Source: Chersky-840 sp036511675
Lineage (GTDB): Bacteria > Actinomycetota > Acidimicrobiia > Acidimicrobiales > UBA8190
Length of the DNA: 64,000 bases
NCBI GenBank assembly: GCA_036511675.1
Contig: DATCBU010000083.1
Coordinates: 1-64,000, forward strand
Direction: 5' to 3'
The notes under the pieces are model-generated. The model made no database searches, was not told the DNA's origin, and saw only the letters and a list, made by a program, of their open reading frames with translations. Shown here piece after piece: positions 47,517-56,098 of the stretch (position 1 is the stretch's first letter; every line of letters starts with the position of its first letter). The translations under genes were made by a program, and so were the position numbers.

Positions 47517-47529
47517 CTCGACTCCCTGC

Positions 47530-48699
47530 CTACTCCGACTGGTCGGGCCCCAGCGGAGGTTCCACGTCACGACGGGCGATGACATGCACGTCCACATCGC
47601 AGTCAGCCGCGAAGCGCAGCACCCGTTGGACCACCGAGCCCTTGGTGAGCTCTTCCCAGCGGCTGCGGCGGCTCGACCCCAAGACGATCTGGGTGACCTG
47701 GTGCTCGCGGGCAAAGTCGACCAGCGCACGAGCCGGCTCCTCGCGGTGGATCACATGCCATTGCGCGCCCAGGTCATCGGCCAGCTTGTGCAAGGTGTCG
47801 AGCTCGTCGTCGCCGGAGCGACGCGTCTGATCGGGGGCCACGACGTACACGGCGTGGAGATCGGCCTTGGTCCGGGCCGCGATGCGCGCCGCCCGACGGA
47901 TGACGGCGTCGGTGCCGTGAGCGCCGGTGACGGCCACCAGGATGCGCTCTCGCGTCTCCCACAAGGCGTCGGAATGCCGATCTCGAAGGTAGGCGAGGAG
48001 CTCTTCCTCGGTCTCGTCGGCCACGAACCGCAGCGCCAGCTCCCGCAACGCCACCAGGTTCTCGGCCCGGAAGAAATGGGTGAGGGCGTCGGGCACCTTC
48101 TCCTGCGGGTAGATGTTGCCGTGGACCATGCGCCGCCGGAGGGCCTCGGGCGAGGAGTCGATCAGCTCCAGTTGGTCGGCTCGGCGCACCACCCAGTCAG
48201 GCACCCGCTCCCGCACCCGGGTCCCGGTCATGCGCTCCACGGCATCGGCGATGCTCTCGAGATGCTGGACGTTCACCGTGGTGATGACGGCGATCCCCGC
48301 GTCGATGAGCTCCATGACGTCCTGCCAACGCTTCTCGGAACGCCCCGAGCCGGGGACGTTGGTGTGGGCCAGCTCGTCGACGAGCGCCAGCTCGGGCCGG
48401 CGGGCGAGCACGGCGTCGACATCCATCTCCTCGAATTGCGATCCCCGGTAGGCGACCACCTTGCGCGGCACGACCTCGAGGTCCCGGATCAACTCGGCGG
48501 TGCGGGGGCGCCCGTGGGTCTCCACGAATCCGACGACCACATCCGCGCCCCGGCGGTGGCGACGCCAGCCCTCGTCGAGCATGGCGAAGGTCTTCCCCAC
48601 GCCGGCCACGGCCCCCATGTAGATGCGGAACTGGCCCGTGGGGCCGACGGCGTCGGATTCCAATGGCGGGCGGCGTTCGGTCGGACCGGGTACGGCCAT
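47530..48699 (-). CDS. KdpD N-terminal half (sensor domain + universal stress domain) as a separate protein
   Basis: A 389-residue protein corresponding to the cytoplasmic N-terminus of KdpD. The P-loop MGAVAGVGKTFAMLDEG is at residues 28-44, then VVVGFVETHGR, LALVDELAHTNVPGSGR and VITTVNVQHLES. A UspA-like domain (about 245-375: RILVAVTGAHGTDAVIRRA, TQIVLGSSRRSRWEE) completes it. It stops where KdpD would continue into its membrane region; that part is encoded by the divergent gene at 48784. ATG 48699 has CACAAT six bases upstream; in-frame codons above it have no support. Confidence 0.88.
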   Translation of the reverse strand: MAVPGPTERRPPLESDAVGPTGQFRIYMGAVAGVGKTFAMLDEGWRRHRRGADVVVGFVETHGRPRTAELIRDLEVVPRKVVAYRGSQFEEMDVDAVLARRPELALVDELAHTNVPGSGRSEKRWQDVMELIDAGIAVITTVNVQHLESIADAVERMTGTRVRERVPDWVVRRADQLELIDSSPEALRRRMVHGNIYPQEKVPDALTHFFRAENLVALRELALRFVADETEEELLAYLRDRHSDALWETRERILVAVTGAHGTDAVIRRAARIAARTKADLHAVYVVAPDQTRRSGDDELDTLHKLADDLGAQWHVIHREEPARALVDFAREHQVTQIVLGSSRRSRWEELTKGSVVQRVLRFAADCDVDVHVIARRDVEPPLGPDQSE

Positions 48700-48705
48700 G
48701 CGCCC

Positions 48706-48711
48706 ATTGTG
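48706..48711 (-). promoter_or_regulatory. -10-like box of the KdpD-N gene
   Basis: CACAAT on the minus strand, 6 bases before ATG 48699. Confidence 0.4.
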
Positions 48712-48783
48712 CCCGGTGCCCGGGCGGGCGGGACGAAACGCTGCGCCGGTATCGTGGTGACGAGGGAAACCGAGGTAGAGCAC

Positions 48784-50268
48784 ATGGGAACGTGGCGGCG
48801 CTCAATGGCGGGCTCGATCGCCGCTGTCGTCGTGATGGCTCCTCTGGTGGCGGTCATGATTCCCCTCCGGAGCCACTTGAGCATCGCCACGACCGGTCTC
48901 GTCCTGGTCGTGCCGGTGGTGATCGGCGTGGTCATCGGTGGATTCGCCGCCGGCGTGTTCGGCGTGCTGGCGGGCTTCTTCGTCTACGACCTGGTCTTCA
49001 TCCCGCCCTACTTCACGCTGACGGTGGGGGCGAGCGAGAACTGGGTCGTCCTCGTCGTGTACGTGGCCGTGATGCTGCTCGTCGCCAGCGTGGTCGCCCG
49101 TCTGGACAGGGCCCGGAGCGAGGCCCATCAGCACGAGGACGCCATCCGGCGCTTGTTCGAGCTCACTGATCTGCTCATCGAGGACCGGCCCCTGTCGGAG
49201 GTCCTCGAGCTCATCGTGTCCACGGTCCACGAGGCCTTCACCTTGCGGAGCGTTGCCCTCCTGCTCCCCGTGGACACCCGTTTGGAAGTGGTGGCTTCAG
49301 CGGGCAAGCCACTCTCGGCGCAGGAGCTGGCGCGGGTCGCACCCGAGCCCGGAGTCCCGGCCAGCTTGGGGAGATCCACCGCGTCGCACCGTGAGCAGGC
49401 ACAGACCGTGGCGTTGACGGCCACGGGCCGGCCCATCGGACTGCTCCACATCTGGGGCGCAGATCTCAGCCGACACGACCAGGATCTGCTGCACACCTTT
49501 GCCAACCACATGGCGCTCGCCCTCGAGCGAGCGCAGCTCCGGGAGCAGGCTCTGCGCACGGGGTTGCTCGAGGAGGTGGACCGCCTACAGCGGGCACTCG
49601 TCGGCGCGGTGTCGCATGACCTGCGCACCCCGTTGGCGACGATCAAGGCATCGGCGTCCACGCTGCGCAGCGCCGACGCCAACGTGTCCGTGCCCGACCG
49701 CGAAGAGCTCTTGGAGCTCATCGACAACCAGACGGATCGGCTCGACCGCCTGGTGACGAATCTTCTCGATCTGTCGCGGGTCCAGGCCGGCGCGCTCGAA
49801 CTGCGCAACGAGCCCATCGCCGTCGGCGACCTCGTGGCCGACGCACTGCGTGGGCTCGGGCCCACGACGCACGTCCTCGACATGACCACCGATCTGGAGG
49901 ACGACCTCCCGCTGGTGGACGTCGATCACCTGCTCATCGGGCAGGTGATCGCCAACCTCCTCGACAACGCCATTCGCCACGCTCCCCCCCACACCGCCAT
50001 CTCGGTCTCAGCCGGGATTCGCCCCGACGGTCTGGTGCAGGTGGCGGTGCAGGACCAGGGCCCTGGCGTGCCCCGAACCGAACGGGCCAATGTGTTCCGC
50101 ATGTTCAACCGCAGCGGGACAACGGGGGGGACCGGTGTGGGGCTCTCGATCGCCAAGGCCTTTGTCGAGGCACACGGCCAGGCGATCTGGGTCGAAGACG
50201 GCCCCGCCGGCGGCGCTCGCTTCTGCTTCACCCTGCCGCCGGCGCCGGTGTCCGTGGTCGCGTCCTGA
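48784..50268 (+). CDS. KdpD C-terminal half: DUF4118 membrane domain, GAF, histidine kinase
   Basis: A 494-residue kinase equal to the second half of KdpD. Four membrane helices of the DUF4118 type occupy residues 8-106 (GVFGVLAGFFVYDLVFIPPY), a GAF-like domain 125-250, then the H-box AVSHDLRTPL with His278, N-box LLDNAIRHAP, DQGPGVP and GTGVGLSIAKAFVEAHG. Joined with the divergent protein of 389 residues it gives about 883, the size of a full KdpD. ATG 48784 has GAGG eight bases upstream, and TATCGT at 48750-48755 is a probable -10. kdpE follows directly. Confidence 0.88.
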   Translation: MGTWRRSMAGSIAAVVVMAPLVAVMIPLRSHLSIATTGLVLVVPVVIGVVIGGFAAGVFGVLAGFFVYDLVFIPPYFTLTVGASENWVVLVVYVAVMLLVASVVARLDRARSEAHQHEDAIRRLFELTDLLIEDRPLSEVLELIVSTVHEAFTLRSVALLLPVDTRLEVVASAGKPLSAQELARVAPEPGVPASLGRSTASHREQAQTVALTATGRPIGLLHIWGADLSRHDQDLLHTFANHMALALERAQLREQALRTGLLEEVDRLQRALVGAVSHDLRTPLATIKASASTLRSADANVSVPDREELLELIDNQTDRLDRLVTNLLDLSRVQAGALELRNEPIAVGDLVADALRGLGPTTHVLDMTTDLEDDLPLVDVDHLLIGQVIANLLDNAIRHAPPHTAISVSAGIRPDGLVQVAVQDQGPGVPRTERANVFRMFNRSGTTGGTGVGLSIAKAFVEAHGQAIWVEDGPAGGARFCFTLPPAPVSVVAS

Positions 50269-50958
50269 GTGGCCACGATCCTTGCCGTCGACGACGATCA
50301 GGCCCTGCTGCGGGTGCTGCGCATCGGCCTGAGTGCCCTCGGACACGACGTGCTGGTGGCATCCACCGGCGAGCAGGGCATCTCCCAGGCCGCCATCGGA
50401 GCACCCGACCTCGTCGTCTTGGACCTCGGGCTCCCCGATATCGACGGGATGGAGGTGTGCCGCCGTATCCGACAGTGGAGTGCCGTGCCCATCATCGTGC
50501 TTTCCGCCGACGGCACCCAGGACCGCAAGATCGCCTCGCTCGACGGTGGGGCCGACGACTACATGACCAAGCCTTTCGGGATGGGCGAGCTCGAAGCCCG
50601 GATCCGTGTCGCACTCCGACACCGCGCCGTCGAGCACAGCGATGACGAGGCCAAGGACATCGTCGTGGGCGCGCTCGAGCTCGACCTGGTCCATCACGAG
50701 GCGCGCATTCGTGGGCGAGCCGTCGAGCTCACGACACGGGAGTTCGCCCTGCTCGTGTTCCTGGCCCGCCACGCCGGCAAGGTCTGCACGCACCGCATGA
50801 TCCTCGAACAAGTCTGGGGACCGCATTACGGCACCGAGACCCAGTATCTGCGGGTGTACATCTACCGCCTGAGAAGGAAGCTCGGTGACGAGAAGGGGGA
50901 GCTGCTGCGAACCAACCCCGGGGTCGGGTACCAACTCGTCGACGAGCGCTCCCCCTGA
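50269..50958 (+). CDS. kdpE: KdpE-like response regulator
   Basis: A 229-residue OmpR-family regulator. Phosphoacceptor Asp52 is in LVVLDLGLPD, with Asp8-Asp10 (AVDDD), IIVLSADG and YMTKPFGMGELEARIRVALR, the KdpE-like KPFG..EL motif. The winged helix has LTTREFALLVFLARHAGKV, QVWGPHYGTETQYLRVYI and TNPGVGYQL. GTG 50269 follows the kinase TGA without a gap. Partner by position is the split KdpD. The usual target, kdpFABC, is not in the window. Confidence 0.92.
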   Translation: MATILAVDDDQALLRVLRIGLSALGHDVLVASTGEQGISQAAIGAPDLVVLDLGLPDIDGMEVCRRIRQWSAVPIIVLSADGTQDRKIASLDGGADDYMTKPFGMGELEARIRVALRHRAVEHSDDEAKDIVVGALELDLVHHEARIRGRAVELTTREFALLVFLARHAGKVCTHRMILEQVWGPHYGTETQYLRVYIYRLRRKLGDEKGELLRTNPGVGYQLVDERSP

Positions 50959-51042
50959 GCGTGCACGCCCCCGGTTGGTGAACCCGCCGGGAACGGTGCC
51001 GAGGAATTAGCCTCACGGAGCACTCGGAGCAAAGGGAAGTCG

Positions 51043-51760
51043 ATGGCTCGAAAGCTCTCTGCGGAGCTGCTGGGCACCTTGATCCTGGTCTACTTGGCGG
51101 TGGGCGTGGCCACGCCGTCCTTCGGGTTCGGCGCCGGTCGAGCTTCTCTGCCGGGGTCGTCGCCACCGCCCTGGCCTTCGGCCTCACCCTCCTGGCTCTG
51201 GCGTACGTGCTCGGGCCCATCTCGGGTTGTCACGTCAATCCCGCCGTCACGATCGGGGCGCTGTTCGCCGGGCGCATCACCGTCGTCGACGGGTCGGGTA
51301 CTGAGTCGCCCAATTCGTGGGAGGGATCCTGGGTGCCATCCTCCTGTGGTGCACCTTCAGCTCGTCCCCTCTCTACAGCAGGACCACGACCGGGCTCGGA
51401 ACCGACGGGTGGGGTGCGGCCAGCCACATCCGCATCAACGAGGGCGGGGCCTTCTTGGCCGAAGTCGTGCTGACCGCCTTCTTCGTCTTCGTCCTCTTGG
51501 GAGTGACGAGCAAGATCGGGAACGCCGCCACCGTCGGCATGGTCATCGGGCTCTCGCTGACCGTGGTCCACCTCATCGGTATCCCCGTCACCCGCACCTC
51601 GGTGAACCCCGCCCGCAGCCTGGGCCCGGCACTGATCGTCGGGGGCACGGCGCTGCACCTGGTGTGGCCGTTCCTCGTGGCGCCCCTGGTGGGCGGGATC
51701 CTGGCCGCCGGCCTGCACCTGCTCGTCTACCCCAGGGCGCCGTCGCCCCGATACTGTTCG
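51043..51760 (+). pseudogene. Aquaporin/MIP channel gene, inactivated by two frameshifts and a stop
   Basis: Three frames together spell a complete MIP channel. Codons from ATG 51043 give MARKLSAELLGTLILVYLA; near 51135-51142 one base is missing and the frame changes to SSFSAGVVATALAFGLTL with the first NPA box (GCHVNPAVTIG). Near 51290-51298 a second one-base loss moves to the third frame, in which a Trp codon has become TGA (51302-51304, VGY*VAQFVGGILG). The second half, with the NPA box SVNPARSLGPAL, then reads on without a stop into the next gene. RBS AAAGGGAAG is intact. Three lesions point to a true pseudogene rather than one sequencing error. Confidence 0.85.
51752..51757 (+). promoter_or_regulatory. 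-10 box of lipoprotein leaderless promoter
   Basis: TACTGT, 6 bases before GTG 51764, inside the tail of the dead aquaporin gene. Confidence 0.5.
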
Positions 51761-51763
51761 CGC

Positions 51764-52291
51764 GTGCGGGCTCGACTGGTCGCCGTCGTCACTGCCGGGG
51801 CGCTCGGCCTGGCCGCGTGCTCGGCCGGCACCACCGACAATGCGTCGGGAACCTCGACGAGTGCGTCGTCGGCCAGCCCCACCACGATCGCTCCGACGAC
51901 GACGTCGGCACCGACCTCGGATCTCGCCGTGACCGATGCCATCCGGTCCCAGCTCGTGGCGGCCGGCGCCGCGCTCAACAGCCTTCCCCCCTCGGACTAC
52001 ACGGGCCTCCGCCCGGGTGAGACCTACTACGCCTACGACGGCGCCACCCAGACCTACTGGGCCGGCGGGGCGCTCTCTCCGAGCCCGTCGTCCACCCCGG
52101 CGCAGGTCGCGGCCCAAGACGACGGCGCCTACCTCCTCTTCGAGCGCCCCCAGGGCCGGGTGTGGAAGGCCTTCGACGTCGGGCTGGCCGGCACCGCCGA
52201 GGGATCGCCATGCCCCGTCACGGTGCCCACCCCCATCCTCAACCTGTGGGGGTGGGACCCAGGAAGCTGTCGCCCGACCACCATCAGCTGA
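51764..52291 (+). CDS. Lipoprotein of unknown function
   Basis: A 175-residue exported lipoprotein. The signal peptide LVAVVTAGALGLAAC places the lipidated Cys at residue 19. A Ser/Thr/Ala-rich stalk follows, then a compact domain of about 110 residues with GLRPGETYYAYDGATQTYW, GAYLLFERPQGRVWKAF and a final Trp-rich ILNLWGWDPGSC. No family is recognised. The frame is open upstream through the aquaporin remnant, but GTG 51764 has a -10 box six bases before it. It overlaps the convergent SnoaL-like gene by eight bases. Confidence 0.75.
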   Translation: MRARLVAVVTAGALGLAACSAGTTDNASGTSTSASSASPTTIAPTTTSAPTSDLAVTDAIRSQLVAAGAALNSLPPSDYTGLRPGETYYAYDGATQTYWAGGALSPSPSSTPAQVAAQDDGAYLLFERPQGRVWKAFDVGLAGTAEGSPCPVTVPTPILNLWGWDPGSCRPTTIS

Positions 52292-52712
52292 CGCTGGACG
52301 CCCGCCGGGCCAAGTAGGCGTCGAACGCCTCGGCTTTCTGGGTGTCCTCGAAGTCCTCGTGGTACACGATCTTCCCCCACACGATGCGGCCGAAGATCAC
52401 CGCCCGGTTCTCGTAGACGACGTCCCCGGCGTCGTCGAGGGCGTGATCGAGAAACACCATGCACACCGTCGTTCGCCACGGTGGGCCGTTGACCACGATG
52501 TCCTGCGCCTCGCCCACGATCCCGGCCTCGAGAAAGCGACGGAGGAAGGCCTCGATGGCCGTCTTGCCTCGGTGCTCCCCGGCCCAGGAGCTGGTCCCGG
52601 GGAACACGAGTACGGCGTCGTCGGCGTAACCGGCCAGCAGTGGCCCCGGGTCCCCCTGGCGCAGGGCGTCCAGATTGCGGCGGATCATCCACCGAACAGC
52701 CCACTTGTACAT
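52284..52712 (-). CDS. SnoaL/NTF2-like protein
   Basis: A 142-residue protein of the nuclear-transport-factor-2-like fold. WMIRRNLDALRQGDPGPLLAGYADDAVLVFPG is the typical helix-strand opening (given in parts), followed by GKTAIEAFLRRFLEAG, VCMVFLDHAL and VYENRAVIFGRIVWGKIVYHEDFED. Such proteins are small-molecule isomerases, hydrolases or binding proteins; the substrate is unknown. ATG 52712 has GGAGG eight bases upstream. It is divergent from the TetR gene and may be its target. Confidence 0.85.
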   Translation of the reverse strand: MYKWAVRWMIRRNLDALRQGDPGPLLAGYADDAVLVFPGTSSWAGEHRGKTAIEAFLRRFLEAGIVGEAQDIVVNGPPWRTTVCMVFLDHALDDAGDVVYENRAVIFGRIVWGKIVYHEDFEDTQKAEAFDAYLARRASSVS

Positions 52713-52731
52713 GGCACCACCTCCGGTCTCT

Positions 52732-52763
52732 GGATAGATCGATCCACAACGACTGTAGCTACA
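52732..52763. promoter_or_regulatory. Candidate TetR operator sites between divergent genes
   Basis: GGATAGATCGATCC (52732-52745) is a near-perfect palindrome, and TGTAGCTACA (52754-52763) a perfect one. The first resembles boxes bound by LmrA/YxaF-type TetR proteins. TACACT at 52760-52765 could be the -10 for the TetR gene, so binding would block it and the divergent SnoaL-like gene. Confidence 0.45.
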
Positions 52764-52838
52764 CTGTCCCCCGGCCTTCAAATCGAGCCGGGCACATCGA
52801 GCCGGGCAGGCGCATCGGAACGTGGTGACGGGAAGTTC

Positions 52839-53450
52839 ATGAGAGACACACGGGAGCGCCTGGTGCAGGTGAGCGCGACCCTGCTCCAACGCCAGGGCCT
52901 GACCGGGACAGGGATCAAGCAGATCCTGGCCGAAGCGGGTGCGCCGTATTCCTCGCTGTATCACTTCTTCCCCGGCGGCAAGGATGAGTTGGCGGCAGCG
53001 GCGATCCGGGTGTCGGGTGCCCAGTACCAAGAATTGGTCGAGGCGGTGTGGGACCAGGCCCCCGACCCCATCAGCGGTGTGGCGGCCGTGTTCGACGGTG
53101 CGGCGGAAACCCTGGAGTTGACCGACTTCGCCGTGGCGTGCCCCATCGCGACGGTTGCTCTCGAGGTCGCCAGTACGAACGAGCAGCTGCGGGTGGCCAC
53201 CGCCGAGGTCTTCGACGCCTGGATCGATGCCGGTGCGGCGCGTTTCGAGTCCGAAGGCGTCGCACCGACCGACGCCCGCTCCTTGGCACTCACCCTGGTG
53301 GCGCTGCTCGAGGGCGCCTTCATCCTGAGCCAGTCGATGAAGAGCACCGAGCCCGTCCACGCCGCGGGGGTCACGGCTGTCGCCGCCATGCAGGAAGCCC
53401 TCGGGGTGCACGCCGACACGGCCGGGCACGCCCACCGTCGACGCCCATGA
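52839..53450 (+). CDS. TetR-family regulator, LmrA/YxaF type
   Basis: A 203-residue repressor. The helix-turn-helix is LLQRQGLTGTGIKQILAEAG with SSLYHFFPGGKDEL, the SLYHFFPGGK signature of the LmrA/YxaF subgroup. The ligand domain has VACPIATVALEVAS, a conserved Cys-Pro of that subgroup. ATG 52839 has GGGAAG six bases upstream. It overlaps the flavoprotein gene (ATGA), so the regulator and the oxidoreductase are co-transcribed. Confidence 0.9.
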   Translation: MRDTRERLVQVSATLLQRQGLTGTGIKQILAEAGAPYSSLYHFFPGGKDELAAAAIRVSGAQYQELVEAVWDQAPDPISGVAAVFDGAAETLELTDFAVACPIATVALEVASTNEQLRVATAEVFDAWIDAGAARFESEGVAPTDARSLALTLVALLEGAFILSQSMKSTEPVHAAGVTAVAAMQEALGVHADTAGHAHRRRP

Positions 53451-55141
53451 GTGACGGCAGCGACCACGCCCGTGCGGCCGATGGGGCCCCGATCATTCGG
53501 TCCGGCGACGACGCCGTGGCACCCTTGCTCGACGCGCCGACGCTTCTCGAGCTGGCAGCCTTCGGCGAAGAGCGGGTCGTCACCGCCGGAGAGATCCTCT
53601 ATCGAGCCGGTGACCCGTCGTACGACTTCTACGTCATCCTCGAAGGAAGGGCCGACATCGTCCGGCGCGACACGGACACCGAGACCATCATCGCCAGCTA
53701 CGGCTCCGGCGGGTTCCTGGGAGAACTGAGCCTTCTCACCGGTCAGCGGCCCTACCTCACCGGTCGGGTCACCGAGTCCGGGCGGGTCCTGCAGGTCCCC
53801 CGAGAGGACTTCCGGCGGCTCATGAGCGCCAAGCCCGACGTAGCCGACCTGATCTTCACCGCCTTCTCGGCCCGGCGAGAATTGCTCCGCCAAGGTGACG
53901 GTGCGCGAGCGATTCGGATCGTGGGGTCGAAGTACTCCTCCGACGCCATGGCGCTGCGGGCGTTCGCCACCCGTTCTCATCTCCCGCACGTGTGGATCGA
54001 TCTCGAAGAGGCGGCCGACCCCGAGGTCCTGCTGGCCAGCATGGGGCTCCGACCGCCCGACACCCCGGCGGTCATCACCCCCACGGCGGTGCTTCGCCAC
54101 ACCACACCGGGCGAGTTCGCCGAGCACCTCGGACTGACGTTTCGACCCGTACCCGGCACCCTGTTCGACCTCGTCGTCATCGGCACCGGACCGGCCGGGC
54201 TGGCCTCAGCGGTGTACGGCGCCTCCGAAGGCCTCAACACCGTCACGCTCGACGCCGTCGCCGTGGGAGGCCAGGCCGGGGCCAGCTCGCGCATCGAGAA
54301 TTACGTCGGGTTCCCCAACGGCATCTCGGGGGAAGACCTTGTGTCGCGCACCGCCATCCAGGCGCAACGCCTGGGGGCGCGACTGAACGCCCCCTGTGTC
54401 GCCACTGGTCTTCGCCCCGAGCACGGCTTTCACGTCGTCACCCTGTCCGACGGGAGCGAGATCCCGTGCCGGGCCGCCATCGTCGCCTCCGGGGCCCGGT
54501 ACCGCCGGCTGGCGGTCGAGGATCTGGCGCGCTTCGAGGGAGCGGGCGTGTACTACGCGGCGACCGATCTCGAGGCGAGGATCTGCACGGGGAAGGACGT
54601 GCTCATCGTGGGAGGAGGGAATTCCGCGGGGCAGGCCGCCATCTACATGGCCCAACACCGGTGCAAGGTCCGCATCGCCATCCGCCGGGAGGACCTGTCC
54701 GAGACCATGTCGCACTATCTGATCGAACGCATCGAGGCCAACCCGCGCATCGAGGTCCTGGGCCAGACCGAGGTGCGGGCACTGGCGGGCCGTGATCATC
54801 TCGAGCAGGTGACGATCGAACACGTCCCGACCAGCACCTCACGCGACATCACGTGTGGAGGGTTGTTCTGCTTCATCGGAGCCGAGCCCGCCACGTCCTG
54901 GCTGGCCGACGCAGTGGCACTGGACTCCCACGGCTTCATCCTCACCGACCGCGACCTGCTCGACCCCGACTCCGACCGACGGCTGGCGGGACGGGACCCG
55001 CTCCCGTTCGAGACCTCGATGATGGGGGTGTTCGCCGTGGGTGACGTCCGACACGGGTCGCTGAAGCGTGTCGCCGCGGCGGTGGGCGAGGGGTCGAGCG
55101 CGGTGCGGTCCGTGCACGAGCACCTGAGCACTACGGCCTGA
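53447..55141 (+). CDS. Cyclic-nucleotide-binding + thioredoxin-like + TrxB-like flavoprotein
   Basis: A 564-residue three-part protein. Residues ~25-145 form a CRP-type cyclic-nucleotide-binding domain (GEILYRAGDPSYDFYVILEG, GGFLGELSLLTGQRPYLT). About 165-240 is a thioredoxin/glutaredoxin-like segment without a CxxC pair (RIVGSKYSSDAMALRAFA). From ~250 a thioredoxin-reductase-like core follows: VVIGTGPAGLASAVYGASEG (FAD), GGQAGASSRIENYVGFPNGI, and VLIVGGGNSAGQAAIYMAQH (NADPH). The CxxC of true TrxB is missing (VYYAATDLEARIC in its place), so classical thioredoxin reduction is unlikely. It follows the TetR gene with an ATGA overlap. Confidence 0.88.
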   Translation: MSDGSDHARAADGAPIIRSGDDAVAPLLDAPTLLELAAFGEERVVTAGEILYRAGDPSYDFYVILEGRADIVRRDTDTETIIASYGSGGFLGELSLLTGQRPYLTGRVTESGRVLQVPREDFRRLMSAKPDVADLIFTAFSARRELLRQGDGARAIRIVGSKYSSDAMALRAFATRSHLPHVWIDLEEAADPEVLLASMGLRPPDTPAVITPTAVLRHTTPGEFAEHLGLTFRPVPGTLFDLVVIGTGPAGLASAVYGASEGLNTVTLDAVAVGGQAGASSRIENYVGFPNGISGEDLVSRTAIQAQRLGARLNAPCVATGLRPEHGFHVVTLSDGSEIPCRAAIVASGARYRRLAVEDLARFEGAGVYYAATDLEARICTGKDVLIVGGGNSAGQAAIYMAQHRCKVRIAIRREDLSETMSHYLIERIEANPRIEVLGQTEVRALAGRDHLEQVTIEHVPTSTSRDITCGGLFCFIGAEPATSWLADAVALDSHGFILTDRDLLDPDSDRRLAGRDPLPFETSMMGVFAVGDVRHGSLKRVAAAVGEGSSAVRSVHEHLSTTA

Positions 55142-55177
55142 TTCTCCGGCACCCGAGGAACCCGCGGGCCCGCGCTG

Positions 55178-55183
55178 TACCCT
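55178..55183 (+). promoter_or_regulatory. -10 box of PhyH-like leaderless promoter
   Basis: TACCCT, 6 bases before GTG 55190. Confidence 0.5.
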
Positions 55184-55189
55184 GGCGCC

Positions 55190-56092
55190 GTGCGCGGTGT
55201 GGTCACCCCCGAACAACGGCGGTCCTGGACCGAGGACGGATGGTGCGTGCTCGATGGGGCGGTGTCGGGTGAGGACCTCGCCGCCGCACGCCACGCCGTG
55301 GCCAAGCTGTTTCCCGGCGCCGAGGCCATGGCCGACCCATCCGACGGCGATGCGCTCGAGCGCTGGCGGACGTGGGACGCGGCCTGGCCCGAATTCCCGT
55401 TCCGGAGCCGCTCGCTCAACGGCCTGGTGGTCAGCGAGTTGATGATCGATCTCGCCCAGGAGCTGCTCGGCACCGACGACGTCCGGCTCTACCTGGCCAT
55501 CGCCACCGCCAAGTACGGGGGCCAACCGTCGGAGTACAACCAGCTCCTCCACACCGACTTCCCGAACCACACCCTCACGGTGCCCCGACCCGAGTCGGGA
55601 TACCACCAGATGGAGTCGTTCATCTACCTCAGCGACGTCAACCCCCGCAACGGCGCCACCCGGTTCGTGTCACGGGCCCGCACGAGCCACATCCCCGTGG
55701 AGCAACACACCTTGAACTACGAGGACTTCGGTGACCTCTACGACGACCCCGGCGACGCCTCGGCGCCGGCCGGCTCGATCGTGGTGTACCGACCCGACGT
55801 CTATCACCGGTCGGTCGACTTCACCGATACCACCCAGGCACGCTTCATGCTGCACGTGTCGTACAAGCCCGCCGCCATGGAATGGGGCGGCTATCAGGCC
55901 TGGCCGTTCAAGGGCTTCTCGGTGGAGTGGCACAACTTTGTGCAGCAGTCCACGCCGCGCCAACTGATCGCCCTCGGATTCCCCGCTCCGGGCCACCCCT
56001 TCTGGACCCATGACACCTTGGACGGAGTGGCGCGCCGCTACCCCGGGCTCGATCTCACCCCATGGAGAGCGGCGCACGACCACACGCGCTGA
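55190..56092 (+). CDS. Phytanoyl-CoA dioxygenase (PhyH) family protein
   Basis: A 300-residue Fe(II)/2-oxoglutarate oxygenase. The iron facial triad is His121-x-Asp123 (LLHTDFPNHTL) and His206 (DVYHRSVDF); the 2-oxoglutarate-binding Arg is likely in TQARFMLHVS. The opening QRRSWTEDGWCVLDGAV is typical of the family. The substrate cannot be inferred; members act on lipids, halogenated metabolites or secondary metabolites. GTG 55190 has TACCCT six bases upstream. Confidence 0.9.
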   Translation: MRGVVTPEQRRSWTEDGWCVLDGAVSGEDLAAARHAVAKLFPGAEAMADPSDGDALERWRTWDAAWPEFPFRSRSLNGLVVSELMIDLAQELLGTDDVRLYLAIATAKYGGQPSEYNQLLHTDFPNHTLTVPRPESGYHQMESFIYLSDVNPRNGATRFVSRARTSHIPVEQHTLNYEDFGDLYDDPGDASAPAGSIVVYRPDVYHRSVDFTDTTQARFMLHVSYKPAAMEWGGYQAWPFKGFSVEWHNFVQQSTPRQLIALGFPAPGHPFWTHDTLDGVARRYPGLDLTPWRAAHDHTR

Positions 56093-56098
56093 GCGCGG

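Noticed and set aside
47584..48783. A plus-strand extension that would fuse a 400-residue domain to the KdpD-C kinase.
   Set aside because: It is the reverse strand of the KdpD-N gene, with shadow composition; the kinase has its own ribosome-binding site at 48784.
51317..52291. An aquaporin-lipoprotein fusion protein in one frame.
   Set aside because: The frame joins the tail of a frameshifted channel to a protein that has its own signal peptide and a -10 box six bases before GTG 51764.
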